Below are positions 1 through 6,536 of a stretch of 30,665 nucleotides of DNA, in pieces. The position numbers and the translations under genes were made by a program. The DNA is from a virus. Under the pieces are notes generated by a model. It was given only the letters and a program-made list of their open reading frames with translations. It did no database searches and was not told where the DNA came from. Every line of letters starts with the position of its first letter. The stretch's first letter is position 1. The stretch spans positions 1 through 30,665 of IMG/VR virus record IMGVR_UViG_3300011013_000052, one strand, 5' to 3'.

Positions 1-38
1 ATTGCTAAAAATATTTGTGGTCTAAGTTTTCCAAACAT
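1..38 (-). CDS. Start of a gene cut by the window edge
   Basis: An ATG at 38 opens a frame, beginning MFGKLRPQIFLA, that runs off the left end of the window. It is preceded by a purine-rich ribosome binding site (GGAGAGGAA) that overlaps the stop codon of the 46-residue gene just upstream. Only 12 residues are visible, so no function can be given. By position it should be a head-completion or neck/tail gene following the capsid module, but that is inference. Confidence 0.4.
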   Translation of the reverse strand, partial: MFGKLRPQIFLA

Positions 39-50
39 AAGCTTCCTCTC

Positions 51-191
51 CTATATCCTACGATTCCTTGCATGAAATGTTTCTTGTATATGTTCTGCTC
101 TCTTGTAATCATCGAAAGCCTGATTCATCTCTGAATCATTTAGCATATCATCTACTGTGTGAAACCAATCAAATATCTTGAATCGTGTCAA
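51..191 (-). CDS. Small hypothetical protein, 46 aa, TTG start
   Basis: The frame runs from TTG at 191 to TAG at 51-53 and encodes a 46-residue charged protein that begins MTRFKIFDWF and ends in ARNRRI. There is no ATG near the start. The TTG is chosen because GAGG lies about 10 bases upstream and the reading frame closes shortly before it. The next gene's ribosome binding site overlaps this stop codon, as expected for translational coupling. It lies downstream of a GTATAAT box and an inverted repeat. I do not recognise the family. It is acidic and aromatic in the middle and basic at the end, with no membrane segment. Confidence 0.5.
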   Translation of the reverse strand: MTRFKIFDWFHTVDDMLNDSEMNQAFDDYKRAEHIQETFHARNRRI

Positions 192-209
192 TTTAATTTT
201 ACCTCGCCT

Positions 210-251
210 ATAGTTTGTTTAAGCAACTATTTGTCACCCTAATTATTATAC
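210..251 (-). promoter_or_regulatory. Putative promoter box plus inverted repeat
   Basis: On the minus strand GTATAAT occupies 251-245 in the gap between the 110-residue gene and the 46-residue gene. No TTGACA-like element stands 16-18 bases upstream. Downstream is an inverted repeat, ATAGTT at 210-215 with AACTAT at 225-230, which could form a leader hairpin. The box-plus-dyad arrangement recurs at 642-670, 6219-6250 and 22729-22755. Confidence 0.4.
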
Positions 252-284
252 AAACAAAGCAAAAGAAATTGTGTTAAATGATTG

Positions 285-617
285 TTACGCAGTTCCGTAT
301 GCTACAATTCTAATGTAAACTGCAGATAAGTCAGTAGTGTTAGCTACTTCGTCTAATGCAGCACCATCAGCTCCAGCTTCGTACACTTCAACTTTACTAT
401 TGCTGTAGTCGTATTGAGCTACATATCCTGAAGTTTCTGTGTCGATCATAACAGCGTGTATTGCTGTAAAGCCAAGGTCCCCAGCTGTCAATGATTCTCC
501 ACCAGTTGGGTAAGAACTATCAAATTGTATTCTTTTGATAGTGAACTTACTAGGTGTTCCTCCAGCAATAGCTGGTCCTACACTAGCAGCACCCGGTGTT
601 GTTATTGTTAATGCCAT
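285..617 (-). CDS. Probable capsid decoration or head-associated protein, 110 aa
   Basis: This small protein begins MALTITTPGA, is rich in Ala, Gly, Thr and Val, and ends in YIRIVAYGTA. That composition is typical of small beta-rich virion proteins encoded near phage capsid genes. There is no signal peptide, membrane segment or catalytic motif. The start is secure because AAGGAGGAAAC lies just upstream of ATG 617. It is the last complete gene of the head module in this window and has its own putative promoter (642-670), which would fit a protein needed in many copies. The decoration role is inferred from position and composition. A small head-closure or tail protein is an alternative. Confidence 0.55.
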   Translation of the reverse strand: MALTITTPGAASVGPAIAGGTPSKFTIKRIQFDSSYPTGGESLTAGDLGFTAIHAVMIDTETSGYVAQYDYSNSKVEVYEAGADGAALDEVANTTDLSAVYIRIVAYGTA

Positions 618-641
618 ATTTAGTTTCCTCCTTAAATACTA

Positions 642-670
642 AGATAGATTTTTCTATCTATTTATTATAC
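642..670 (-). promoter_or_regulatory. Putative promoter box with adjacent perfect inverted repeat
   Basis: GTATAAT lies at 670-664 on the minus strand, starting at the stop codon of the -1 frame extension of the protease gene. Five bases further on is a perfect 7-bp inverted repeat, AGATAGA (659-653 read on the minus strand) and TCTATCT (648-642), with an AAAA loop. It would overlap the expected start of transcription. The ribosome binding site and ATG 617 follow. It may be a promoter with an operator, or a promoter giving a transcript with a 5' hairpin. Confidence 0.45.
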
Positions 671-933
671 TAGCGTGTACTAGATTTCCGTTTAAGAGCT
701 TCGGCTATTTCATCTCGTTTCTTTTCGCCAGATGATCCTTCGTCAAAGTTCTTATACCCCATCTTTTTTGCTTGAGCTGTAGCAACTGCAAAAGGATTGT
801 CTACTTGCTTTTGCTCTATTTTATTATCTAATATCTTTTTACCCGCAGTTCTTATCTTTTTGGGAGGTATGCCCCCAATATAAGCTAATGCAGAAAGAAC
901 CTTTTGTAGCGGGGTATCATTACCCCCTAGTCT
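670..933 (-). CDS. -1 frame C-terminal extension of the prohead protease, 87 codons
   Basis: This open frame lies directly behind the protease stop codon in the -1 frame and ends at TAG 670-672. It has no usable ATG, GTG or TTG near its beginning; the first ATG is deep inside. Yet it encodes a protein-like sequence of 87 residues with the stretch NPFAVATAQAKKMGY followed by KNFDEGSSGEKKRDEIAEAL, which resembles C-terminal segments common in phage head proteins. It is entered naturally if ribosomes slip back one base on TTTTTTA at 939-933 at the end of the protease frame, giving a 640-residue fusion. An assembly error in the six-base T run, or initiation at a rare codon such as ATT, would also explain the layout. 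Coding potential is judged by eye. Confidence 0.65.
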   Translation of the reverse strand, partial: RLGGNDTPLQKVLSALAYIGGIPPKKIRTAGKKILDNKIEQKQVDNPFAVATAQAKKMGYKNFDEGSSGEKKRDEIAEALKRKSSTR

Positions 934-939
934 AAAAAA
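911..939 (-). promoter_or_regulatory. Candidate -1 ribosomal frameshift signal (slippery heptamer and hairpin)
   Basis: On the minus strand the protease codons GAT TTT TTA GAC TAG contain the in-phase heptamer T TTT TTA at 939-933, the X XXY YYZ form used for -1 frameshifting. A 6-base spacer (GACTAG, 932-927) follows, then a perfect stem GGGGTA (926-921) with TACCCC (916-911) around the loop ATGA. Spacer length and stem position match the usual layout of stimulatory hairpins. There is no T-run after the hairpin, so it is not a typical terminator. Confidence 0.7.
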
Positions 940-2591
940 TCAGCGGTCTTCTGTTTAGTTCCTCTAAAGTCTGCAGATTTATGGAAACACGATTCACATG
1001 GACAAGATTCCTTATACAAGTGTGTGTTCTCTCTTTCCATCCAATTGAAGAAAGAGTCCGTTGCTTTTTTCATATCTACAGCTATCTCAGGAGAATACCA
1101 TGGGTGTCCGGACTTCTTAGATCCGTCTCTTGCTAATTGCGTTATTAGATTATTGAATCCTTCAGTAGTATTCAATTGACTTGCAGGCGTTTCAGAAGAG
1201 TTAGCCCCTTCCACAACACCTCTTTTCTTATATCTACCCAACATAGGAACAGTTAATGCTTCGTCGTAGTGACGTATAGCAAGGTTTTCTCCTGCTTCAT
1301 TCACTGCCCATGGAACTTTCTTGTGCCCAAAGGGTGAAGGATCGTATTCAATGACCGGTGTATATCGAGCATTTTCAGGTTCCAGCTCCTCTGGAAAACC
1401 TAATCTATCGAGAAGTCGATGATGTTCATCCTGTCTCGCTTGAGTATTATGCAACACATTAGCTGCATAAAAATCCTTTTTCATAAAGCTCATAAAGCTT
1501 TTCATAAAATCTATATTTCCTTCTTCTGTCATGACTAAGTTCACCTCCTGTTTTTGAACTGGTTCGTCTTCCCCGTGTGTATTTTTACTGTGCCTTGAAC
1601 ACCAATAATCTTCTTTTATGTTTCCTAATACAATAGAACATGATCCATCTTTCTTATTAAAGAAATCACATGTACCACAAGTAAATCCATGAGCCCTTTG
1701 ATCTTCGCTAGCTTTTTGATAACTAACTTCTCCGTGAGTCATTTTATCTTGTTCTTCTTCATCTTCTTTATATATAAGACAGCTACCATCTATGCATGTG
1801 CCTACGTGAGCCTCTGACTTTATAATGTCAAAAGAAGCTGCTTGATTCACACCTTTCTCACAAACAGTTACCTCAGCAAGTTCTAGTTCATCTACTTGCA
1901 TTACATCTTGTAATCCTTTTTGTATATTCTGTGTTTTCAAGGCACTTCCAGCAATACTGTAGCTTTTTAGTTTCCCACTATGTATTTGCTCTTGGACCTT
2001 TTTAGATATTTTAGTGTCGTTCCGTAGCTCAGTTATAAAAAATAATCCATTCCCACTTACTCCTGATTTGTATATTTGACCACCCTTACTTATATAAGCT
2101 GGTAATGCCCATCCTACTTGAACGTCAGAGTGTAATACCATAGCATTTCTGGTTCTAAAGTTATCCATATACTTATCAAAAGCTTTGGATAAAGCATTAG
2201 TTGTAATCAAATGTCCTTCTCTATCTACTAATTCAATAGAAGCAGGTCCACCAATGACAAGTTTATCATCATCAGTTACACCCATTTTCTTAAGAGCTTT
2301 ACTATATTCTGACTTCTCAGGGTAAGCTCTGGACAGAGTTAAGATCTCTGCTGGTGTAGAAAATCCCGCTTTATATAATCTTTGATATTCATCTAAAGCT
2401 TTAGAAATTTCTTTTATAGATACTTTACCATCAATAGTCTCAGTAGTTTCTATGGCTTTCTCTAAGAATAAGATAGATGGATCCCCAGCATCAATAGATG
2501 GAGTTTCATCGCATCCACAATCGTCATCATTTTGAATCCAATTAGATGGACTTGGGATATTACCCATGTCTGTTGTAATGGTACTTACCAT
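927..2591 (-). CDS. Prohead maturation protease (XkdF/S78-like) with HiPIP-like cysteine cluster, 554 aa
   Basis: The domain at about residues 110-258 looks like a phage prohead protease. It has a candidate catalytic His in LHSDVQVG (H154), a candidate Ser in SYSIAGSA (S212), and the family-typical ELAEVTVCEKGVNQAASFDI near its end. It should cut scaffold and capsid precursors during head maturation. Residues 289-334 hold C305-x2-C308-x9-C318-x12-C331 in a context (TCGTCDFF, SCSIVLGNI, YWCSRHS) resembling high-potential iron-sulfur proteins. More cysteines occur at 25-27, 266-271 and 530-535 (CPCESC). The C-terminal region from about 360 is unassigned. The start has AGGAG nine bases upstream. 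Unlike the usual phage order, this gene lies downstream of the major capsid gene. Its last codons carry a probable -1 frameshift site. The protease call is firm; the iron-sulfur idea is tentative. Confidence 0.8.
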   Translation of the reverse strand: MVSTITTDMGNIPSPSNWIQNDDDCGCDETPSIDAGDPSILFLEKAIETTETIDGKVSIKEISKALDEYQRLYKAGFSTPAEILTLSRAYPEKSEYSKALKKMGVTDDDKLVIGGPASIELVDREGHLITTNALSKAFDKYMDNFRTRNAMVLHSDVQVGWALPAYISKGGQIYKSGVSGNGLFFITELRNDTKISKKVQEQIHSGKLKSYSIAGSALKTQNIQKGLQDVMQVDELELAEVTVCEKGVNQAASFDIIKSEAHVGTCIDGSCLIYKEDEEEQDKMTHGEVSYQKASEDQRAHGFTCGTCDFFNKKDGSCSIVLGNIKEDYWCSRHSKNTHGEDEPVQKQEVNLVMTEEGNIDFMKSFMSFMKKDFYAANVLHNTQARQDEHHRLLDRLGFPEELEPENARYTPVIEYDPSPFGHKKVPWAVNEAGENLAIRHYDEALTVPMLGRYKKRGVVEGANSSETPASQLNTTEGFNNLITQLARDGSKKSGHPWYSPEIAVDMKKATDSFFNWMERENTHLYKESCPCESCFHKSADFRGTKQKTADFLD

Positions 2592-2594
2592 TTA

Positions 2595-3542
2595 TTATGC
2601 TCCTGTAGTTCCCCAAATTACCCCAGTAAGTGTAGGAGTATTCTGAGCTGCTATCATTGATATCTTTCCTCTGAAATCTGTAGGAAAATGAGTTTCAAAT
2701 GTTTGCCCGCCATAAATAGGGATTCCGTTAGTTGCAGTAGCAGTTTGACCAAAGGCTAGATATATAATATCTGCGGCTGTGCCAGACTGATTTTTAAATT
2801 GAACACCCCTTATGGAGTTTAGATTAGGTTTTTTAATAGATGATGAAGCATTTGCAGTACCAGTCCATTCATATAAAGGACCTTCTGCACTTGTTTGGTT
2901 ACCATCTAAGTAAGTAGAAACTGCTGCAGTATCTTCTCTAACCTCAAACATAATCTTATCAGCATAGAAGTTAATGTTGTGTTGAGCAGTTGTTGTTAGA
3001 TATAATCTATATTTAGCTGGATCAGTACTTCCCGGTATTGCATATGTTGCAGTTAGTCTTCTCCATGAAGTTGCTAGGTTATCTGAACCAGATGTTCCAT
3101 GATTTGTAGTGCCCGCAGCGTCTCTTAGGGTCAATGTTACAGCCCCAGATGCTGATGCACCTCTGTGTTCTAATTGAACTGATATATACTGTGGGTTTAC
3201 ACTAAAAGGTATAGTAGGAGATTCCCAATAAAACCCTTCACCTGCATCTGAGTTAGCTGGGTTTACTAAAAGTGATGCAGCTCCTTCAGCTTGTTGTCCT
3301 GTATCTCTAGCTACAGCGGAACCAGTTGCTGTGTACATTGTTACATCGGTTCCCTCTACTCCGGGATTTGTTACCCAGTTAGTTGCCTTCTCCCCACCAC
3401 TAGATGTTATTGTAAAAACATCCTCGGCAGTAGTACTGGCAGCATTTGAAATCGCTACATATCGATTAAACGGATGAACCGACTGACGAGTAGAAGGATC
3501 TACATCCCATTCTCTATAGTCGGTGTGTCTTTCATTAGCCAT
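2595..3542 (-). CDS. Virion surface protein with CBM4/9-like jelly-roll domain, 315 aa
   Basis: After an N-terminal stretch of about 50 residues, residues 52-235 follow the pattern of phage carbohydrate-binding-module-like domains: TNWVTNPGVEG at the start, a run of alternating beta-type sequence with SWRRLTATY in the middle, NINFYADKIMFE towards the end, and TYLDGNQ then YEWTGTANASSS. The C-terminal part (about 240-315) looks like another small beta domain. Such proteins usually decorate capsids or fibres and may bind host or environmental polysaccharide. There is no signal peptide, transmembrane segment or catalytic motif. The gene lies between a small membrane protein and the protease and shares its stop region with the protease ribosome binding site. 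Fold assignment is by sequence pattern only. Confidence 0.6.
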   Translation of the reverse strand: MANERHTDYREWDVDPSTRQSVHPFNRYVAISNAASTTAEDVFTITSSGGEKATNWVTNPGVEGTDVTMYTATGSAVARDTGQQAEGAASLLVNPANSDAGEGFYWESPTIPFSVNPQYISVQLEHRGASASGAVTLTLRDAAGTTNHGTSGSDNLATSWRRLTATYAIPGSTDPAKYRLYLTTTAQHNINFYADKIMFEVREDTAAVSTYLDGNQTSAEGPLYEWTGTANASSSIKKPNLNSIRGVQFKNQSGTAADIIYLAFGQTATATNGIPIYGGQTFETHFPTDFRGKISMIAAQNTPTLTGVIWGTTGA

Positions 3543-3553
3543 TTATAATTCTC

Positions 3554-3808
3554 CTATTTATTAATATTTATGATAGCTACAAAGCTACCCATAACAGCTG
3601 AAGTATGTACAATTAGTATTCCAATAGCTAGTAGAATACTTTTCATTCCGTACATTTTGCTACGCCATTGTGAGATATCATCGACTTTAGTTTCAACCTT
3701 CTCTAAGTTTTTAGATAGATTTTCGTTGAGGGCGTTTTGACTAGAAATATAAGAATCTAATCGTTCCATATAAACTGCTAAATTCACCTGTGTGTCCTTA
3801 TTGACCAC
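3554..3808 (-). CDS. Small coiled-coil and transmembrane protein, possible holin, 84 aa
   Basis: Residues 8-50 are polar and heptad-like, consistent with a coiled coil. Residues 55-80 (KSILLAIGILIVHTSAVMGS and beyond) form one strong transmembrane segment, followed by the short tail NINK. This resembles XhlA-type haemolysin/holin-associated proteins and some single-span phage membrane proteins. No endolysin is visible nearby, so a lysis role is only one possibility; an internal virion membrane protein is another. The start is GTG at 3808 with GGAG a few bases upstream. It is separated from the capsid gene by a strong hairpin at 3845-3868. Confidence 0.6.
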   Translation of the reverse strand: MVNKDTQVNLAVYMERLDSYISSQNALNENLSKNLEKVETKVDDISQWRSKMYGMKSILLAIGILIVHTSAVMGSFVAIININK

Positions 3809-3844
3809 TAGTTAGTCTCCACAAAATGTTTGATTTTCAAAGCA

Positions 3845-3868
3845 GCAGGGGGACCGAAGTCCCCCCGC
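3845..3868 (-). terminator. Strong cUUCGg hairpin after the major capsid gene
   Basis: Read on the minus strand this is GCGGGGGGAC, loop TTCG, GTCCCCCTGC: a 10-bp stem with one G-U pair closed by the very stable C(UUCG)G tetraloop. It lies about 18 bases after the capsid stop codon. The bases after it (TGCTTTG) are not a clear T-run, so it may be an attenuating terminator or a 3' stabiliser of the capsid mRNA rather than a full terminator. Confidence 0.65.
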
Positions 3869-3885
3869 AAGTATTAGATCTAAAA

Positions 3886-5220
3886 TTATGAGTTTAGATC
3901 AGCTATTTTTGATTGTACAAAAATGTTCTTACATCTCATCTCAGCCATAGTGTAGAGTAATCCTCTAACAACTAGAGCATTTGCTGCGAAGTAATCTCTG
4001 TTTTCAACATACTGTGTAGGTTGAGCAACAGCAATTTCTAAGTAATCAGTATCCAAAACGTAAACGTTTGAACCTAATACAGCGTCTGCAGATGATACAG
4101 ACTTCGGAACATCAGCATCCGGAAGGATTGGTATTCCTTGGTAAGTAGCCAATACTAGTCCAGTTCTTGTACCCGGATAAGTTCTTTCAGAACCTACACC
4201 AACTTGGTACTCTTCTTGTCCTAAGTATCTTTGGTTACTGTTAAGCAATCTTTCTAAGTTGAAGTATTGGTCGTGTCCCAAAAGGATTAGTTTTGGTTCT
4301 CCACCATTCTCTCTAATTTTTTGGATTGCTGTGTCAAGTAGTGTCAAGCTAAGTGCTCTTCCAGTACCTGAGTTATATGAAACAGAAGCACCTGCGTTCC
4401 ATGCACCAGCTGTTCTACCAGCTAGAGTTAGGTCGTAAGCTCTTGATCTTGCTTCACCACCACCAACGGCAGCTCCGTCTTCCATAACAATATCATCAAT
4501 AGATGTTAGACCTGCTCTGTTGTATATATACGCAACGTCACCGTCAGCGAATGTAGTACCAGAAGCAACTGTAACAGCACCAGATGATGTGTTCACTGCT
4601 GAAATTGTAGAACCTGAAGTTCTGTCATGTCCTGTAGCAGAAACGTCGTATTGTCCAACTGCGTCACCCACTTTGAAGTGTTTAGCTATTGCAGCAGGAA
4701 CTGTGAATGAAGTTGCTCCACCAGCAGAAGTCAAGTAAGCTGAACCTGCTAGAAGCTCTTCGTTTATTTCTTTTACGTGATCTAACTGAGCGTTTTCGTT
4801 TTCCAACGCAAGAACATCACCAACACCACCTTCTAGTTGAGCAGTGAATACTGATTTCACTGATGCACCAAATGTGGTTGACACTATTCTAGGTAAACTA
4901 GATACTGTCTGAATGTCAGAAATGTCTACTGTTGGCAAACTTCCAGTTTCAGTTACAGCTCTTGAACGACCAGAACCTCTATCAGTTCTTACCCTCCAAC
5001 CAGCTGTGTTACCCCAAACTGTTCTTGGGATAGCGTTGAAGAATCTAGTTTGGTTGTTTAGTGCTTGCCAAACTTTTCTTCCATATGTTGTGTTGAATAT
5101 ACCTGTAGCTGAGTCTACTGTAAAGTATGTTTGTTTCTGTAGGTATTCTGGACCGAATACAGACTGATACAAACCTCTTTGAGACTGTGCAAGATATTCA
5201 CTTAAACTTGGATTAGCCAT
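3886..5220 (-). CDS. Major capsid protein, HK97-fold, 444 aa
   Basis: Length, composition and context (scaffold gene immediately upstream, strong hairpin immediately downstream) identify this as the shell protein. It begins MANPSLSEYL, with an N-terminal region that could be an arm. It has a segment at about residues 180-236 (HFKVGDAVGQYD to DVAYIYNRAG) that looks like a beta-barrel insertion in the capsid fold. The C-terminal half carries TALIQ-type helices (LLDTAIQKIREN), GIPILPDADVP and QYVENRDYFAANALVVRGLLY, the kind of C-terminal sequence found in HK97-type capsids. Codon use appears richer in G and C at third positions than the neighbours, as expected for a highly expressed gene. ATG 5220 follows a GGAG site. 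Confidence 0.85.
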   Translation of the reverse strand: MANPSLSEYLAQSQRGLYQSVFGPEYLQKQTYFTVDSATGIFNTTYGRKVWQALNNQTRFFNAIPRTVWGNTAGWRVRTDRGSGRSRAVTETGSLPTVDISDIQTVSSLPRIVSTTFGASVKSVFTAQLEGGVGDVLALENENAQLDHVKEINEELLAGSAYLTSAGGATSFTVPAAIAKHFKVGDAVGQYDVSATGHDRTSGSTISAVNTSSGAVTVASGTTFADGDVAYIYNRAGLTSIDDIVMEDGAAVGGGEARSRAYDLTLAGRTAGAWNAGASVSYNSGTGRALSLTLLDTAIQKIRENGGEPKLILLGHDQYFNLERLLNSNQRYLGQEEYQVGVGSERTYPGTRTGLVLATYQGIPILPDADVPKSVSSADAVLGSNVYVLDTDYLEIAVAQPTQYVENRDYFAANALVVRGLLYTMAEMRCKNIFVQSKIADLNS

Positions 5221-5248
5221 GTTTATAATCTCCTATAGTTTGTTTTAA

Positions 5249-6127
5249 TTATCCTAATAGTTCCCTAGGGACACCATCTGTGTCACCAGTTTCTATTTGG
5301 TGTTGTAGTTTTCTAAGTTCTGAGTAAGAAAGTTCAGCTAGTTGATCAGGTGTGTCCACAGCTGCTGATTTCTTAATTGGAGTAGTATCATCTACACCTA
5401 AAGAATTAACAATCTTTGGAGCCTGTAATCCAGTTTCCTCTCTGAATCCCATTTTTCTTAGTCTACTTTCTGCCTCTGATGTTACAGCTTTTTGCATATT
5501 ATTCTCTGTGTCAGCAAGTTGCTTTTTCAAAGAGTTTAATTGTTTTTGCATTTTTTCCATATCATCATCGTCCTCGTTGTCCATACCCTTCTCATCTATT
5601 GGTTCGTCAGCAGCTTCATCATCATCATCTGCCTTGTATGCCATTCCACCCTTTTCTGCGTCATCGTCATCATCATGACCATTGTGACCTTTTTCTATAC
5701 CAGCTGCGTATCCTTTTTGGTATGCCTTCTCGATGTCGTCTTCTTCGTCGTCATCACCCATATCAGCAGCTTGAATTGTGTTTTGCTGGTCTTCGATTTT
5801 AGAAGAGATTCCAGCATCGCTTTCTGAATCATCAGCACTTTGCGGTGTTCCACCAGATGCTTTAGCCTTTCTTTCGTCTCCACTAATATCAGTACCAGCA
5901 TAGCTGTCACCTTCATTAGCTTTTAACATAGAAACAACTTCAGAAGCAACTGATTTTACTAGTTCTGCTTGAGCATTGTTGTATTCGGCTTTTTTCATCT
6001 CTTCTTCCTCGTCCTCGGCTTCTTTAGAAAGTCTGGAGTCCATTTTTTGAAGAACTTCAGCAACAGCCGCTAGAGCAAGATTAGTGCCTTCCATCTGCTT
6101 CTCAAGCTTCTCGTTTATTTCTGCCAT
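5249..6127 (-). CDS. Acidic scaffold protein of the prohead, 292 aa
   Basis: This protein is very acidic, with several runs of Asp and Glu (residues about 35-45, 125-133, 150-160, 165-193) separated by short basic patches. It has coiled-coil-like ends: residues 1-60 and about 193-222 (MEKMQKQLNSLKKQLADTEN). The C-terminal part is more ordered (RKMGFREETGLQAP, LAELSYSELRKLQHQIETG). Acid-rich, helical proteins coded directly before the major capsid are typical scaffolds that are removed by the maturation protease. ATG 6127 has AGGAGG upstream. A 180-base leader with a putative promoter precedes it, so scaffold and capsid probably share a strong transcript. Several apparent frames on the other strand are only the complement of its GAT/GAA repeats. 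Confidence 0.75.
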   Translation of the reverse strand: MAEINEKLEKQMEGTNLALAAVAEVLQKMDSRLSKEAEDEEEEMKKAEYNNAQAELVKSVASEVVSMLKANEGDSYAGTDISGDERKAKASGGTPQSADDSESDAGISSKIEDQQNTIQAADMGDDDEEDDIEKAYQKGYAAGIEKGHNGHDDDDDAEKGGMAYKADDDDEAADEPIDEKGMDNEDDDDMEKMQKQLNSLKKQLADTENNMQKAVTSEAESRLRKMGFREETGLQAPKIVNSLGVDDTTPIKKSAAVDTPDQLAELSYSELRKLQHQIETGDTDGVPRELLG

Positions 6128-6172
6128 AGTTTTTAACCTCCTATGATCTTTTAGTTTGATCCTACTATCATA

Positions 6173-6250
6173 AAAGGTTGGTCTTAGCCATCCGACCTTT
6201 AAATTATAGAAAGAAATATAACGTTGTATTTAAACGTTACTACATTATAC
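6173..6250 (-). promoter_or_regulatory. Leader of the scaffold-capsid operon: promoter box, inverted repeat and hairpin
   Basis: The 180-base gap 6128-6307 holds no gene. GTATAAT lies at 6250-6244 on the minus strand. Five bases on is the inverted repeat TAACGTT (6239-6233) and AACGTTA (6225-6219) with a 7-base spacer. Further down, AAAGGT (6200-6195) pairs with ACCTTT (6178-6173), with an inner TGG/CCA pair, giving a bulged hairpin. The AGGAGG site for the scaffold gene then follows. This looks like a dedicated promoter and structured 5' leader for the most abundant virion proteins. Confidence 0.5.
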
Positions 6251-6307
6251 TACGGAAATCGAAAAATCCTATTGAAAAGCTAAAAATTATAATATGTTTT
6301 TTATAAT

Positions 6308-6526
6308 TTAGTCCGTATTAGGTAATCCTTTAGCATCTAACTGTATCATTTCATTACGAAAATCATATAAAGGAACCTGTAAAAGCTTCTTTAATTTGTC
6401 ACATTGGTTACCTTCTGGTAATGATGCTTCGATTAGATCAAGTACTTTGCCTACCATTTTAGAATGACGGGCTATTATATACTCTTGGGTTTGTGTTAAA
6501 TTAAGTTTTGGTTCTGATTCTGCCAC
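6308..6526 (-). CDS. Small hypothetical protein, 72 aa
   Basis: The protein begins MAESEPKLNL and is mostly helical in character, with IIARHSKMVGKVLDLIEASL as its central stretch and no membrane segment or metal site. It starts 10 bases after the stop of the gp10-like gene, so the two are likely co-transcribed, and it ends before the leader of the scaffold operon. An AGGAGAA site precedes ATG 6526. The family is not recognised. By position it may be a minor head or neck component. Confidence 0.6.
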   Translation of the reverse strand: MAESEPKLNLTQTQEYIIARHSKMVGKVLDLIEASLPEGNQCDKLKKLLQVPLYDFRNEMIQLDAKGLPNTD

Positions 6527-6536
6527 TATTCTTCTC

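Noticed and set aside
911-926. GGGGTA/TACCCC hairpin as a terminator of the protease gene
   Set aside because: No T-run follows, and it lies exactly 6 bases after a slippery heptamer, so a frameshift stimulator is the better reading.
4520-5167. Two plus-strand frames opposite the capsid gene
   Set aside because: They are shadows of the strongly biased capsid codons, with no ribosome binding site or recognisable product.
5352-5827. Three overlapping plus-strand frames of 95-108 codons
   Set aside because: They are complements of the Asp/Glu codon repeats in the scaffold gene, with low-complexity Ser, His and Ile runs and no ribosome binding sites.
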